64,000 nucleotides of DNA from Paenibacillus wynnii (lineage in GTDB: Bacteria; Bacillota; Bacilli; Paenibacillales; Paenibacillaceae): NCBI RefSeq assembly GCF_030812855.1, contig NZ_JAUSTK010000020.1:1-64000 (forward strand), given 5' to 3'. Positions within the stretch are counted from its first letter, which is position 1. Every line of letters begins with the position of its first letter. Below the pieces are notes generated by a model, which was not told the origin of the DNA, did no database searches, and was given only the letters and a program-made list of their open reading frames with translations. The position numbers and the translations under genes were made by a program. Below are positions 1 to 10,699 of the stretch, piece after piece.

Positions 1-116
1 TTTTTTATTTGTTGCTCTGAAGCAAGAAAAAATTAAGACCGCCCTATCCATCCCCCACCTACCTTTGGTTGAGGAAGAGGAATTCCGGGCAGTTTGTTAA
101 AGCACTTCAATATTTA

Positions 117-162
117 GAAAAAAAGCCAAATGATATCATTACGTAAATGATACCACTTGGCT
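117..162 (-). terminator. Intrinsic terminator after the FabK-like gene
   Basis: On the minus strand a long imperfect hairpin (arms around AGCCAAGTGGTATCATT and AATGATATCATTTGGCT, short loop) is followed by a run of seven T. It lies 20 bases past the stop of the FabK-like gene and closes the three-gene operon. Bases 1-116 show no gene. Confidence 0.8.
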
Positions 163-181
163 AGTCTATATTATACTTTAA

Positions 182-1126
182 TTATGCACCAACAACTGAT
201 AATTTACCCATATTATCTAGCACTTCTTGAGCTTCCTCAAACATAGAAGTAATCATTTCTTCAACCGTGGTAATTTTATTAACCATCCCACAAATTTGTC
301 CGGCCATTACCGAGCCATTGTCAGTGTCTCCTTCAAACACGGCTCTGCGTAAAGATCCCAAGCTTAGTTTCTCTAACTCTTCACGAGAAGCCTTTTCATT
401 TTCAAGTTTAAGAAATTCAGCAATCATACTATTCTTAATACTTCTTACAGGACCACCTAGACTGCGTCCAGTAACCGTTGTGCTCGTATCATCAGCTGTA
501 ATTACTGCTTGCTTGAAGTTCTCGTGAGTTGGGCACTCAACCGTAGCTAAGAAACGGGTTCCGACTTGAACACCCTGAGCTCCTAGAGCGAATGCAGCTG
601 CGACTCCGCGGCCATCCGCAATCCCGCCGGCTCCAATAACCGGAATGGAAACTGCACTAACTACTTGAGGCAGAAGGGCCATCGTCGTTGTCTCACCCAC
701 ATGTCCGCCTGCTTCTGTTCCCTCAGCAACAATTGCATCAACGCCTAATGCTTCCATCTTCTTGGCGATTTTTACAGAAGGTACTACCGGTATTACAATA
801 ATGCCATTCTCTTTAAAAGTTGTCATGTAAGGGGCAGGAGTTCCTGCACCAGTGGTAACAATCTTCACGCCTTCTTCTATAATTACCTGAATAAGTTCAG
901 GGATATTGTTCATCATCAACATTAAATTTACAGCAAACGGTTTATTGGTGCTTGCTTTGGCCTTCCGAATCTCGTCACGAAGACGATCAGCAGTAAATCC
1001 GCCTGAACCGATTATGCCGAGTCCTCCCGCATTAGAAACAGCACCTACTAGAGGAGAAACGGCGATTTGAGCCATACCACCTTGGAAAATTGGATATTTA
1101 ATACCTAATAGTTTTGTGATTGACAT
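182..1126 (-). CDS. FabK-like enoyl-ACP reductase II / nitronate monooxygenase family flavoprotein
   Basis: This is a 314-aa FMN TIM-barrel protein. The N-terminal YPIFQGGMA motif, AVSNAGGLGIIG, the EGTEAGGH segment near residue 140 and GAGGIADGRG near 165 are typical of FabK and nitronate monooxygenases. A C-terminal GSVMAGQICG segment favours the FabK branch, which reduces enoyl-acyl thioesters with NAD(P)H. It is the last gene of an operon with a CoA-transferase and an OFA transporter, so a role in processing an imported acid as its CoA ester is an inference. A clear GGAGG sits before the ATG. A second family member lies at 14277-15242. Physiological substrate unknown. Confidence 0.85.
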   Translation of the reverse strand: MSITKLLGIKYPIFQGGMAQIAVSPLVGAVSNAGGLGIIGSGGFTADRLRDEIRKAKASTNKPFAVNLMLMMNNIPELIQVIIEEGVKIVTTGAGTPAPYMTTFKENGIIVIPVVPSVKIAKKMEALGVDAIVAEGTEAGGHVGETTTMALLPQVVSAVSIPVIGAGGIADGRGVAAAFALGAQGVQVGTRFLATVECPTHENFKQAVITADDTSTTVTGRSLGGPVRSIKNSMIAEFLKLENEKASREELEKLSLGSLRRAVFEGDTDNGSVMAGQICGMVNKITTVEEMITSMFEEAQEVLDNMGKLSVVGA

Positions 1127-1171
1127 TCTTAAAAACCTCCATATTCTGATTGCAAACCTTTAATAAGTTTC

Positions 1172-2404
1172 CTATGCAGCTTTGGTAGCTTCCGGTTTAG
1201 GCTGTTGTTTTTCCATTGCTTTGAAGACAAAGGTTAAGGCAAAACCAACCAAGGAGATCACCAAGGCGATATAAAAAGCATTCGTGAACATTCCGTCATT
1301 AGCTGCTGCAACCTTACCGGCAATTCTCGGTCCGAAGAATGCGGCCCCTGAATAACCGATAAAAGTTACACCATAGTTCACACCGTAATATTTCATACCA
1401 AATTTCTCGCCCACAATAGAAGGGAATATTCCCATGGTTCCGCCGAAGCATAAGCCAATCCCTACGATAGCTACCGCAAAACCGGCTACTGTTGTAGACA
1501 AAGCTATGGTCAACATCATGCTAGCAATGACCAGGTAGATCATGAGCAGACATTTTACACGTCCAATCTTATCGGACACTGCTCCCCAGAATATACGACC
1601 TATACAGTTACTGAGAGAGTATAAACTTACATACAATGCTGCGGCTGCGGCTGTAAGACCAAACATTTTCTGGCCGATTACGGAAGCATTGGCTGTTACC
1701 ATCATTCCTGACAATGCACCGATTAAGAACAGGCAGGCAATCACATAGAATAATGGCTTCTTAATCATTTCATGCCATTGGACATTAACTCCACCCTTAG
1801 AAGCAGCAGCCGGAGGCGTCCAGCCCTCAGGGATATAACCGACCGGGGATGGTTTAATGAGTAGAGCAAGGCTTAGAATGACTACCAAGAATGCAGCACC
1901 GAGCGTAATCAGTGCAGGTTGAACACCATTACCGCTAATTAACGCGTTAGCTATAGGTGCGATAACGATGGTTCCACCGCCATATCCCGCTGTAACAATT
2001 CCTACTGCCAATCCTCTTTTATCCGGGAACAGCTTAACGGTGTTACCAATCGTAGCTGAATACACAATTCCTTGACCCACTCCGGTAATTACACCGTATG
2101 TGATATACAGCATCCAAGGTGCGGTTGCCAATCCGGAAAGAATAAATCCAAGCCCAAACATGGCACCGCCAATGAATATGGCCGTCTTGGCTCCACCTCT
2201 ATCCACCAATTTCCCTCCCAGGATCATTGGAATTGGAGCTATAGCCGCGTTAATCGTAAAGGCCAACATAATATCCGGCATAGTAACATCAAATACTTTG
2301 GTTAATGGCAGTGCGAAAATACTGAATGCGTATACTGCACCTACACAGATATTAATGATCGTTGATGCGATCAATATCCTCCACCGATTCAACTTTACAT
2401 TCAT
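1172..2404 (-). CDS. OFA-family MFS transporter (oxalate/formate antiporter-like)
   Basis: A 410-aa integral membrane protein of the major facilitator superfamily with about 12 hydrophobic helices. The start MNVKLNRWRILIASTIINICVG, the segment GAVYAFSIFALPL and the loop GGKLVDRGGAK are characteristic of the oxalate/formate antiporter (OFA) group. These carry small mono- or dicarboxylates. It is the middle gene of the operon, 40 bases after the CoA-transferase and 45 bases before the FabK-like gene. That context suggests it imports, or exchanges, the acid that the CoA-transferase activates. The substrate cannot be told from sequence. Confidence 0.88.
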   Translation of the reverse strand: MNVKLNRWRILIASTIINICVGAVYAFSIFALPLTKVFDVTMPDIMLAFTINAAIAPIPMILGGKLVDRGGAKTAIFIGGAMFGLGFILSGLATAPWMLYITYGVITGVGQGIVYSATIGNTVKLFPDKRGLAVGIVTAGYGGGTIVIAPIANALISGNGVQPALITLGAAFLVVILSLALLIKPSPVGYIPEGWTPPAAASKGGVNVQWHEMIKKPLFYVIACLFLIGALSGMMVTANASVIGQKMFGLTAAAAALYVSLYSLSNCIGRIFWGAVSDKIGRVKCLLMIYLVIASMMLTIALSTTVAGFAVAIVGIGLCFGGTMGIFPSIVGEKFGMKYYGVNYGVTFIGYSGAAFFGPRIAGKVAAANDGMFTNAFYIALVISLVGFALTFVFKAMEKQQPKPEATKAA

Positions 2405-2444
2405 GTCATCATCCCTCTCTATGGTTTATAGCATTTATAAATGA

Positions 2445-4031
2445 TTACTGTACTTCTAATAAAATCCGGTTTTTCTCGGCAATAATGGACTTCAGGTTCC
2501 CCCAGTTTTCCTGAAACATGGCTGGGTCCATTTCTTTGAGATTTGGTGAGATAGCCGGTTCAAATTCCATTTGATCCAGAATATGAGTTTGCAAATCAAC
2601 ACCTGGTGCTATTTCAGTAAGAGTAACTATTCCATCCTGCAGTTCGAATACTGCGCGCTCAGTAACATATACAACTGGTTGTTTTACTTTGGCGGCATAT
2701 GAACCACTGAAAGTGATTTGTTGCACCTTCTTAATGAATTTCTTGGCTTTTCCTTCTTGAAGTATCTGCAATTTTCCGTCTTCAACCTTAATCTCCAGTC
2801 CGCCAGCAGTGAACGTGCCCGCGAACACAAGCTTTTTGGCAGCTTGAGAGATATTAATGAACCCACCGCATCCAGCGACACGAGTTCCAAATTTGCTGAC
2901 ATTAACGTTACCGAATTCGTCCGTTTGAGCTAAGCCAAGGACAGATAAATCGATTCCGCCGCCATCATAGAAATCGAACTGCGAATCATGATCTACAATG
3001 GCCTCAGAGTTATAAGCATGACCGAAATCTTTCAGCCCAGCGGGAACACCGCCAATTGAACCTGCCTCAGTTGTCAATATCAGCTGGTCGCTTACTCCCT
3101 CTTCTGCTGCTATGTTTGCAACATTAACCGGAATTCCAACCCCGAGATTCAAGATTGTATTTGGTTGAAGCTCTACTGCGGTTCGGCGGGAAATGATTTT
3201 TCGCTCATCCAGCGGTAGGGATTCAATAGACCCAGTAGGTACTTTCACATGACCGGAGAATGCCGGATTATAGTGAGTATTCTCTGTCTGGTAGTGATTC
3301 TCGGGTTTAGAAACAACAATATAATCTACTAAAATCCCCGGTACTTTAACATCTTTAGGATTAAGAGTACCACGCTTCGCGACCGTCTCGACCTGGGCGA
3401 TAACAATGCCTCCCGAGTTGCGAACCGCCTGAGCGATAGGGAGAACCTCCATATGCAGACCTTCTTTTTCAAGAGTCAAATTGCCATTCTCATCAGCCAC
3501 GGTTCCACGGATTAAGCCGATATTAATAGGGAAAGATTTGTAGAATAACCACTCTTCGCCCTCTAATTCGATAACCTTTACAATGTCTTCCTTCGTAGAT
3601 GGGGACATTTTTCCGCCTTCGACCCGAGGATCTACAAACGTCTCCATGCCTACTTTGGTGATCACACCAGGACGTTTAGCTGCAATTTCGCGGTATAGCT
3701 GAGTAATTACACCTTGGGGCAAATTGTACGCTTCACATTTGTCTTCTTCGATAAGCTTTGCCATCCCTGGAGAGGCAATTGCAATTCCGCCAATCCACCG
3801 CTTAATTAATCCTTCATAACCTAAATGGCTCATTCCTTTGTCACGGCGGTTGCCGACTGCACTGGCGTGCATTACTGTCAAATTTTTTGGTTGTCCTGTC
3901 TGCAGGAAGCGATCTTCAATGGCTATCCCCATCTCTTCTGCCCAGCATGATAATCCAAACCCGCTGGCTGCAACGGTGTCTCCATCTTTAATTAGTTCCG
4001 CTGCTTTTACGGCTGAAATTACTTTTGTCAT
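2445..4031 (-). CDS. Family I acyl-CoA:acetate/3-ketoacid CoA-transferase, fused alpha-beta
   Basis: A 528-aa protein in which the alpha and beta halves of a family I CoA-transferase are fused, as in propionate CoA-transferase. The catalytic glutamate lies in TEAGSIGG (E322) and the beta half begins with NLGVGIP around 295-301. The enzyme moves CoA between short carboxylates through a glutamyl-CoA intermediate. It is the first gene of an operon with a carboxylate transporter and a FabK-like reductase, and two Fnr/CRP-type palindromes precede it, pointing to use under oxygen limitation. GGGAG/GGAG motifs precede the ATG. The preferred acid is not predictable. Confidence 0.9.
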   Translation of the reverse strand: MTKVISAVKAAELIKDGDTVAASGFGLSCWAEEMGIAIEDRFLQTGQPKNLTVMHASAVGNRRDKGMSHLGYEGLIKRWIGGIAIASPGMAKLIEEDKCEAYNLPQGVITQLYREIAAKRPGVITKVGMETFVDPRVEGGKMSPSTKEDIVKVIELEGEEWLFYKSFPINIGLIRGTVADENGNLTLEKEGLHMEVLPIAQAVRNSGGIVIAQVETVAKRGTLNPKDVKVPGILVDYIVVSKPENHYQTENTHYNPAFSGHVKVPTGSIESLPLDERKIISRRTAVELQPNTILNLGVGIPVNVANIAAEEGVSDQLILTTEAGSIGGVPAGLKDFGHAYNSEAIVDHDSQFDFYDGGGIDLSVLGLAQTDEFGNVNVSKFGTRVAGCGGFINISQAAKKLVFAGTFTAGGLEIKVEDGKLQILQEGKAKKFIKKVQQITFSGSYAAKVKQPVVYVTERAVFELQDGIVTLTEIAPGVDLQTHILDQMEFEPAISPNLKEMDPAMFQENWGNLKSIIAEKNRILLEVQ

Positions 4032-4049
4032 TTACTCCACTCCCTCATA

Positions 4050-4065
4050 TGTGAATGTTTTCACT
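4050..4065. promoter_or_regulatory. Fnr/CRP-like palindrome, start-proximal
   Basis: TGTGA-ATGTTT-TCACT fits the TGTGA-N6-TCACA pattern with one changed base. It lies only 19 bases before the CoA-transferase start, inside the likely leader, so it would act as a repressor site or be a secondary site. Confidence 0.5.
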
Positions 4066-4111
4066 TCTGTGGCAAAAAAAATAATTTGTTGCTTCATATG
4101 GCTCAATGACT

Positions 4112-4127
4112 TGTGAAACATTTCACA
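4112..4127. promoter_or_regulatory. Fnr/CRP-like palindrome, upstream site
   Basis: TGTGA-AACATT-TCACA is a perfect match to the Fnr/CRP consensus TGTGA-N6-TCACA. It is 81 bases upstream of the CoA-transferase start. An activator bound here would place transcription start near 4078 if the usual -41.5 spacing holds, which is an inference. Two boxes in one upstream region make chance less likely. Confidence 0.65.
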
Positions 4128-4200
4128 CCGTCATCGTATTATAGAAAAAAAGTCGGGTCAATAGCCCCGAAATAGCTCTAAATTAAGGCTTTTTTCTGTA

Positions 4201-4342
4201 GTTATTTTGCGACTTTCTCTTTTGAGCGCACTCTTTTTAAGCGCATATTTTACTCAATGATTATTAACCATGCCGGATTGGATAAGTGAAATCCGTCTCT
4301 GGTTTTTCCTCTACGGGTTGGCAGTAACAGTCGCAAAATAAC
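4201..4342. repeat. Perfect 14-bp inverted repeat enclosing 114 bp of non-coding DNA
   Basis: GTTATTTTGCGACT at 4201-4214 is mirrored by AGTCGCAAAATAAC at 4329-4342. The interior holds a smaller hairpin (CGGATT at 4274-4279 with AATCCG at 4290-4295) and no reading frame. It may be a tiny transposable remnant or a structured leader. The remaining gap, 4128-4630, shows only AT-rich DNA without a recognisable gene. Confidence 0.45.
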
Positions 4343-4630
4343 CACACCATTTCATCCTTCTTTATTTTAGAGTTATAAAAATAACTTGGAGTAGCCTTTC
4401 ATATTCGGCGAATTATACAAAGTCGTGCAGATTGTGTATTCGGTTTTTTAATAAATATCTAAAAAAAAATAAAATATTTTTTCCGTACTGCTAAAATTGC
4501 ATTTTTACAACAGCTGTTTGCACTAATTAATTCTAATAATTATCATTTTTTCCCTTATAAAATAATTACCTTCACCGGACTGGTTGAGAGAAATTGTGAA
4601 TAGTACGGGAGCGATTAACTTGCCTATACA

Positions 4631-4682
4631 AATAAAACAGCGGCGGACTAAGACGTAAAAGTCTTGGTCCGTCGCTGCTGTT
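4631..4682 (-). terminator. Intrinsic terminator after the MFS remnant
   Basis: On the minus strand a GC-rich hairpin of about 17 pairs (arms starting CAGCAGCGACGGACCAAGAC, loop TTTTAC) is followed by TTTTATTTG. It lies just past the stop of the truncated MFS gene. Confidence 0.85.
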
Positions 4683-4715
4683 TCAGATGAAAAATGAAGA
4701 AGCTCCCGGGGAACG

Positions 4716-5566
4716 TTAATGCGAAGAATGCGTCATCTCGTGGTTTACTATAACGCGGCGGATGAAGAATGCCGTGGTGAGGCCGATCAATGTAATGATC
4801 ATCGCGAATGTGAACACGTTCTGAGATCCGAAAGTGAGTGCTTTTGCTAATTCGACCTGTTCAGTCGGTGCAGAGGAACCATGCAAGTATCTCTGCATGC
4901 CGCCTGTAAGTATACTGATAGCGACGGCCGTGCCGATAGCACCCGCAACCTGCTGCAACGTATTCATGATTGCCGTACCGTGCGGATAAAGCTCAGGCGG
5001 CAGCTGGTTCAGACCATTCGTTTGCGCAGGCATCCATACCATAGAGATGCCTACCATGAGTCCGATATGAAGCGTCACGAGGAAAGCCACCGAAGACACG
5101 ATCGATATATCGGAGAAAAACCATAACGCTACCGCAACGATAACGAGACCCGAAATCACAAGCCCTCTCGGCCCATATTTGTCGAACAAACGACCCATAC
5201 GCGGCGATAGAATGCCGTTCAGCGCGCTGCCGTTCAGCGCGCTGCCAGGCAGCAGCATGAGGCCGGCGGCGAATGCAGTTTGCCCCATACCGTTCTGCAG
5301 GAACATCGGCAGAATAATCATACTCGACAAGATGATCATCATACACGCCAGCACCAGAACCAATCCAACGATATACATCGGGTACTTGAATACGCGCAAG
5401 TTCATCATCGGTTCGCGCATAACATTTTGACGCAACGCAAACAATACGAGCGCTATCAGCCCAATGATAATGGAAGCGACCACAACCGCGCTGGTCCAGC
5501 CCCCCTCTCCTTCCCCCGCTTTGCTGAAACCAAACACTACCCCACCGAATCCGATTGTTGACAGTA

Positions 5567-5585
<19 letters not shown>
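4716..5585 (-). pseudogene. 3' remnant of a DHA2-type MFS exporter gene, joined to rph
   Basis: The open frame encodes about 290 residues matching the C-terminal half of DHA2 (EmrB/MdrP-like) drug exporters: SVILSTIGFGG, then FPM-type inter-helix segments, GISMVWMPAQTNGLNQLPPELYPHGTAI and a terminal helix. The first half is absent. Upstream, the frame runs without a stop straight into rph coding DNA in another frame, with the join near 5583-5590. A GTG at 5537 is the only obvious start, without a good ribosome site. GC is visibly higher than in the rph side, so the two parts have different origins. A 15-bp tandem duplication (5214-5228 and 5229-5243) doubles the residues NGSAL. Probably not functional. 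Confidence 0.85.
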
Positions 5586-7904
<2,319 letters not shown>

Positions 7905-8033
7905 TCAATATCTCTCCTAACCATTAAGTTGAGAAAAAAACATTTGACAAGATTTGATTTCCGCGATTATTAAACAATATTCACGTACGCTACATTCTCT
8001 TGCGGCATACTAGCATAGATTGCATGGCTAATA

Positions 8034-8051
8034 GCCCCCACTACTGGGGGC
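8034..8051. other. GC-rich hairpin between the 8083 gene and rph
   Basis: GCCCCCA-CTAC-TGGGGGC forms a perfect 7-bp stem with a 4-base loop. There is no T-run on either strand, so it is at best a weak terminator for the minus-strand gene ending at 8083 or part of the old rph leader. Confidence 0.45.
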
Positions 8052-8082
8052 GGCGCAAAGGCTTTTCATATTAGAACTTACT

Positions 8083-8547
8083 TTAATATTCTTTTTTGAT
8101 TACAAAAAACGAACCCCGAATCGTTCCAGCTAGTTTAGACTTCTGCCTAGCAAACTTAAACTTCTCTTCTAACTCTTTTGGTACCTCCATCCCCTCAGAA
8201 AGCTTAAAGCCAACGGCCCGTTTCTTAGGGTCATCCACCGTATACATGACGTTGAGCGCAAGACCATCCTCATAAAAAACGTAGGCAAATTGGATGTTTT
8301 CCACTTGAAAACGCGACGTTTCTAGAGGTTTGGCCGAAAACTCTATATCACGTCCTTCTTTCAAAATTCGGTTCACATAATCAAGAGTCTCCTGGCTTTC
8401 GCTAGCGGGTACAACCGTAAATTCATGTTTGTATTTGTTCATAAAATAACGGGCTTCATTAGCACGTAAGCCAGCAAGCGCATCTACTACAGGTGAAGAC
8501 TCTAAACCAACCGTAGACACATTTTTAAAATCAACGATATAGGACAT
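8083..8547 (-). CDS. Conserved-looking protein of unknown function
   Basis: A 154-aa soluble protein that I do not recognise. The start is set at 8547 (MSYIVDFKNVST) because AGGAGGG lies 8 bases before that ATG; a longer frame upstream has no ribosome site. It has no signal peptide or membrane helix. It follows a GyrI-like ligand-binding gene by 29 bases, both behind the promoter at 9116-9143, so the two are probably co-transcribed. A stress or small-molecule response is possible but is only inferred from the neighbour. Confidence 0.7.
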   Translation of the reverse strand: MSYIVDFKNVSTVGLESSPVVDALAGLRANEARYFMNKYKHEFTVVPASESQETLDYVNRILKEGRDIEFSAKPLETSRFQVENIQFAYVFYEDGLALNVMYTVDDPKKRAVGFKLSEGMEVPKELEEKFKFARQKSKLAGTIRGSFFVIKKEY

Positions 8548-8576
8548 TTCTATCCCTCCTAAAAGTATATTCTCTC

Positions 8577-9056
8577 TTATTTGCTTACAACAGGAATCCA
8601 CATTTCACCAATAACTAAACCGTTTCGCTGCCCCATCTCAACCGTTGTATTCGGCCCGCCGACATAGGCAAAATTCTTTGCCTCCGGTAAGGCTTGACCA
8701 AAGGCAATGCCAGCGAGCTTGTTATTTAATTCATCAGCCGTCTTCCCTTCCCCTTTAACAACCAGATAATCTCCCTTAGGAAATTGGATAACTCTAGCTT
8801 CTTCTGGTGCTGTCTCCTCTGTCATGACGCCTGCATAATGCATCATTTTGTTATTAACCGCTTCGTTCACGGCAAAAATGTAGTCATTTGTGGCCATAGC
8901 CTTTAAAGCTTCAAGTGTTCCATCCTGGCTAACAGCCTGCCAAAAATCTGCCTTTTCCTTGTTTATACCAGCATAATCTGTGTAGTCGCTCTTAAGCTCA
9001 GTTCCTATTCCTATAACGATAAAGCTGTCTTTTTCTTCTAGAGTATAATCTGCCAT
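8577..9056 (-). CDS. GyrI-like / AraC effector-binding domain protein
   Basis: A 159-aa stand-alone small-molecule-binding domain of the GyrI/SOUL-like type. Supporting segments are the opening strand FIVIGIGTELKSDY, the KADFWQAVSQDGTLEAL helix, YAGVMTEE, IQFPKGDYLVVKGEG, and the closing GLVIGEMWIPV, an order typical of AraC-type effector domains (YdeE/GyrI). There is no DNA-binding part, so it may bind a ligand or sequester a toxin. It is the first gene behind a strong promoter that faces a WYL-type regulator gene, a common regulator-target layout. Confidence 0.75.
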   Translation of the reverse strand: MADYTLEEKDSFIVIGIGTELKSDYTDYAGINKEKADFWQAVSQDGTLEALKAMATNDYIFAVNEAVNNKMMHYAGVMTEETAPEEARVIQFPKGDYLVVKGEGKTADELNNKLAGIAFGQALPEAKNFAYVGGPNTTVEMGQRNGLVIGEMWIPVVSK

Positions 9057-9115
9057 ATTCCAAAACTTCCTCTCATTTTAGAATTAATCAAATGATTTGT
9101 CTTCTTCACTTGATA

Positions 9116-9143
9116 AGTATATGATAGCCTTAAATCATGTCAA
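9116..9143 (-). promoter_or_regulatory. Strong sigma-A promoter for the GyrI-like operon
   Basis: On the minus strand TTGACA (9143-9138) and TATACT (9121-9116) are separated by 16 bases. It is placed about 60 bases before the start at 9056. Confidence 0.8.
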
Positions 9144-9152
9144 AAAATGACA
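9138..9152. promoter_or_regulatory. Candidate operator overlapping the -35 box
   Basis: TGTCA-AAAAA-TGACA is a perfect inverted repeat overlapping the TTGACA box of the minus-strand promoter and lying 17 bases before the WYL regulator gene. A repressor bound here would block the promoter. The divergent regulator is the natural candidate, by position only. Confidence 0.5.
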
Positions 9153-9168
9153 CTGTTTAGGAGTCCCG

Positions 9169-10131
9169 ATGAAAAAAGTTGAACGGATTAATATCATCAT
9201 GCGGTATATCAACAATCGCGCCCACTTTACCATTTCTGAAATCATGCGGGAATTTAACATCTCCCGTTCGACAGCTATTAGGGATATCAGAGAAATTGAG
9301 GCCATGGGGATGCCACTTGTCGCAGAAGTTGGAAGGGATGGGGGTTATTTTGTCATGCGCAACTCTGTCCTTCCTGTTGTTCGCTTTACCGATAATGAGG
9401 TCAAAGCTCTTTTTATTGCCTTTATGGCCACAAGAAATCAACAACTCCCCTATCTAAAGAGTCGACAGTCTTTAGCTGAAAAATTACTAGGTCTCATCTC
9501 AGAAAACCAGCAAGATGACCTTTCTCTTTTAAATCAAATCTTGCTTTTTGAAGGGACTAACCCCAATAACCCCGACCTGCTTGATCTTTCAGACCTCCCC
9601 CATCCCATGTTAGAAAAACTGATCCAAATCCTTCTTATGGATAGCTATTTATTAATTAGTATCGAAGAAGAGAAGGAAATAAAGTCTTATCCCATTTATC
9701 TCTTGCACCTTTATCGTGAAAAAAGCCTTTGGCTGATTGAAGGTTTTGACCTAAAGGAAGAAAAGAAGCAGATTTTTTCTGTCGACCATCTCACCGATGT
9801 TAAACCCTATAGGGCGGAAAAAAGATTAAGTAAGAAAAAGATTTTAGAAAAACTAAGTAAGCAGGAAGAAGTAATTAACCTTGTCCTTGAACTTGGTCCA
9901 AAAGCGATTGCCCAATTCAGAAAATACCATCCTATAAAAGTATCAATTTCCTATACGAGTCCTTACCAAACCACAGCCATTCTAAAGACTTTTATCAATA
10001 TTAATAAGCCTGAAGAATTGACCGAAATAACCAATTGGCTGCTTTTCCTAGGTGGGGATATCAAGGTCAGGGAAGTGCCAGAAGAACTCTTAGAAGGTTT
10101 ACAAGAGAGATTACGCTTATACTGCCCATAA
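9169..10131 (+). CDS. YafY-type HTH and WYL-domain transcriptional regulator
   Basis: A 320-aa regulator. Residues 1-55 form a winged helix-turn-helix (FTISEIMREFNISRSTAIRDIREIEAMG) of the DeoR-like HTH_11 type, followed by a WYL-type ligand-binding region (LLHLYREKSLWLIEGFDLKEEKKQIFSVDHL around 180-215) and a C-terminal WCX-like extension. TTTAGGAG precedes the ATG. It faces the GyrI-like operon, whose promoter carries a 15-bp palindrome, so it probably represses or activates that operon and perhaps itself. The effector is unknown. Confidence 0.88.
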   Translation: MKKVERINIIMRYINNRAHFTISEIMREFNISRSTAIRDIREIEAMGMPLVAEVGRDGGYFVMRNSVLPVVRFTDNEVKALFIAFMATRNQQLPYLKSRQSLAEKLLGLISENQQDDLSLLNQILLFEGTNPNNPDLLDLSDLPHPMLEKLIQILLMDSYLLISIEEEKEIKSYPIYLLHLYREKSLWLIEGFDLKEEKKQIFSVDHLTDVKPYRAEKRLSKKKILEKLSKQEEVINLVLELGPKAIAQFRKYHPIKVSISYTSPYQTTAILKTFININKPEELTEITNWLLFLGGDIKVREVPEELLEGLQERLRLYCP

Positions 10132-10173
10132 TTAGTGCCAGTTACCCTCTATTTCCGCACATCCAGAGAGAAC

Positions 10174-10228
10174 TTTTATTTGCCTCTGGGCAAATAAAAA
10201 AGAAGAGCCCGGAAAAACGGGCTTTTCT
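10174..10228 (+). terminator. Two stacked hairpins after the WYL regulator
   Basis: A perfect 11-bp inverted repeat (TTTTATTTGCC 10174-10184 with GGCAAATAAAA 10189-10199) is followed by AGCCCG-GAAAAA-CGGGCT at 10206-10223 and TTTCTT. The second is a normal terminator for the plus-strand gene, and it abuts the convergent gene ending at 10228. Confidence 0.75.
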
Positions 10229-10536
10229 TACCCTTCCACCACATCAGCTCGCAGATCTGTTGCAATTTCAATCATTTTGGGAACTATAGCTTCGTTTGAA
10301 AGAGCTACATATAAATCTCCCATGTAAAGCCGGAAAGGAATTTCCACTTCCGCATGCTTCCACATAAAAAAGTCTCCATCGATAGACATGATACTATCTG
10401 TTCCTTTAACGGTAAAAACCTGTGAGTATGTAAAGTCAGGTTTGGATGCAAAGTAATGTATGCACTCTTCTAAAGAGATGGATTGCTCCGCATTGTTTTC
10501 TTGCATCGAACGGGTTATTCGAAAACGCTGATTCAT
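10228..10536 (-). CDS. Small protein of unknown function
   Basis: A 102-aa soluble protein without recognisable domain. A good ribosome site (TTTGGAGG) stands 8 bases before the ATG, which supports it as a real gene. It is convergent with the WYL regulator and divergent from the IS256 remnant. Bases 10537-10690 hold no gene. Confidence 0.6.
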   Translation of the reverse strand: MNQRFRITRSMQENNAEQSISLEECIHYFASKPDFTYSQVFTVKGTDSIMSIDGDFFMWKHAEVEIPFRLYMGDLYVALSNEAIVPKMIEIATDLRADVVEG

Positions 10537-10699
10537 TGATATGCCTCCAAATTATTTTTTTAATTCTTCACTAATATGTGTCTGTTTTCACTCAACTTCT
10601 CTCATCTACAAAACAATATTTTCTCATTCCCTGAGACTACTGTCAAAACCATGAATGTCGATTCTTATCAGAAGACCTCCTCGATTCGATTAGCAACTT

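Noticed and set aside
8034..8051. Possible rifamycin-associated element before rph
   Set aside because: The GC-rich palindrome does not match the known 19-bp element as I remember it, and rph is broken, so I kept it only as an unnamed hairpin.
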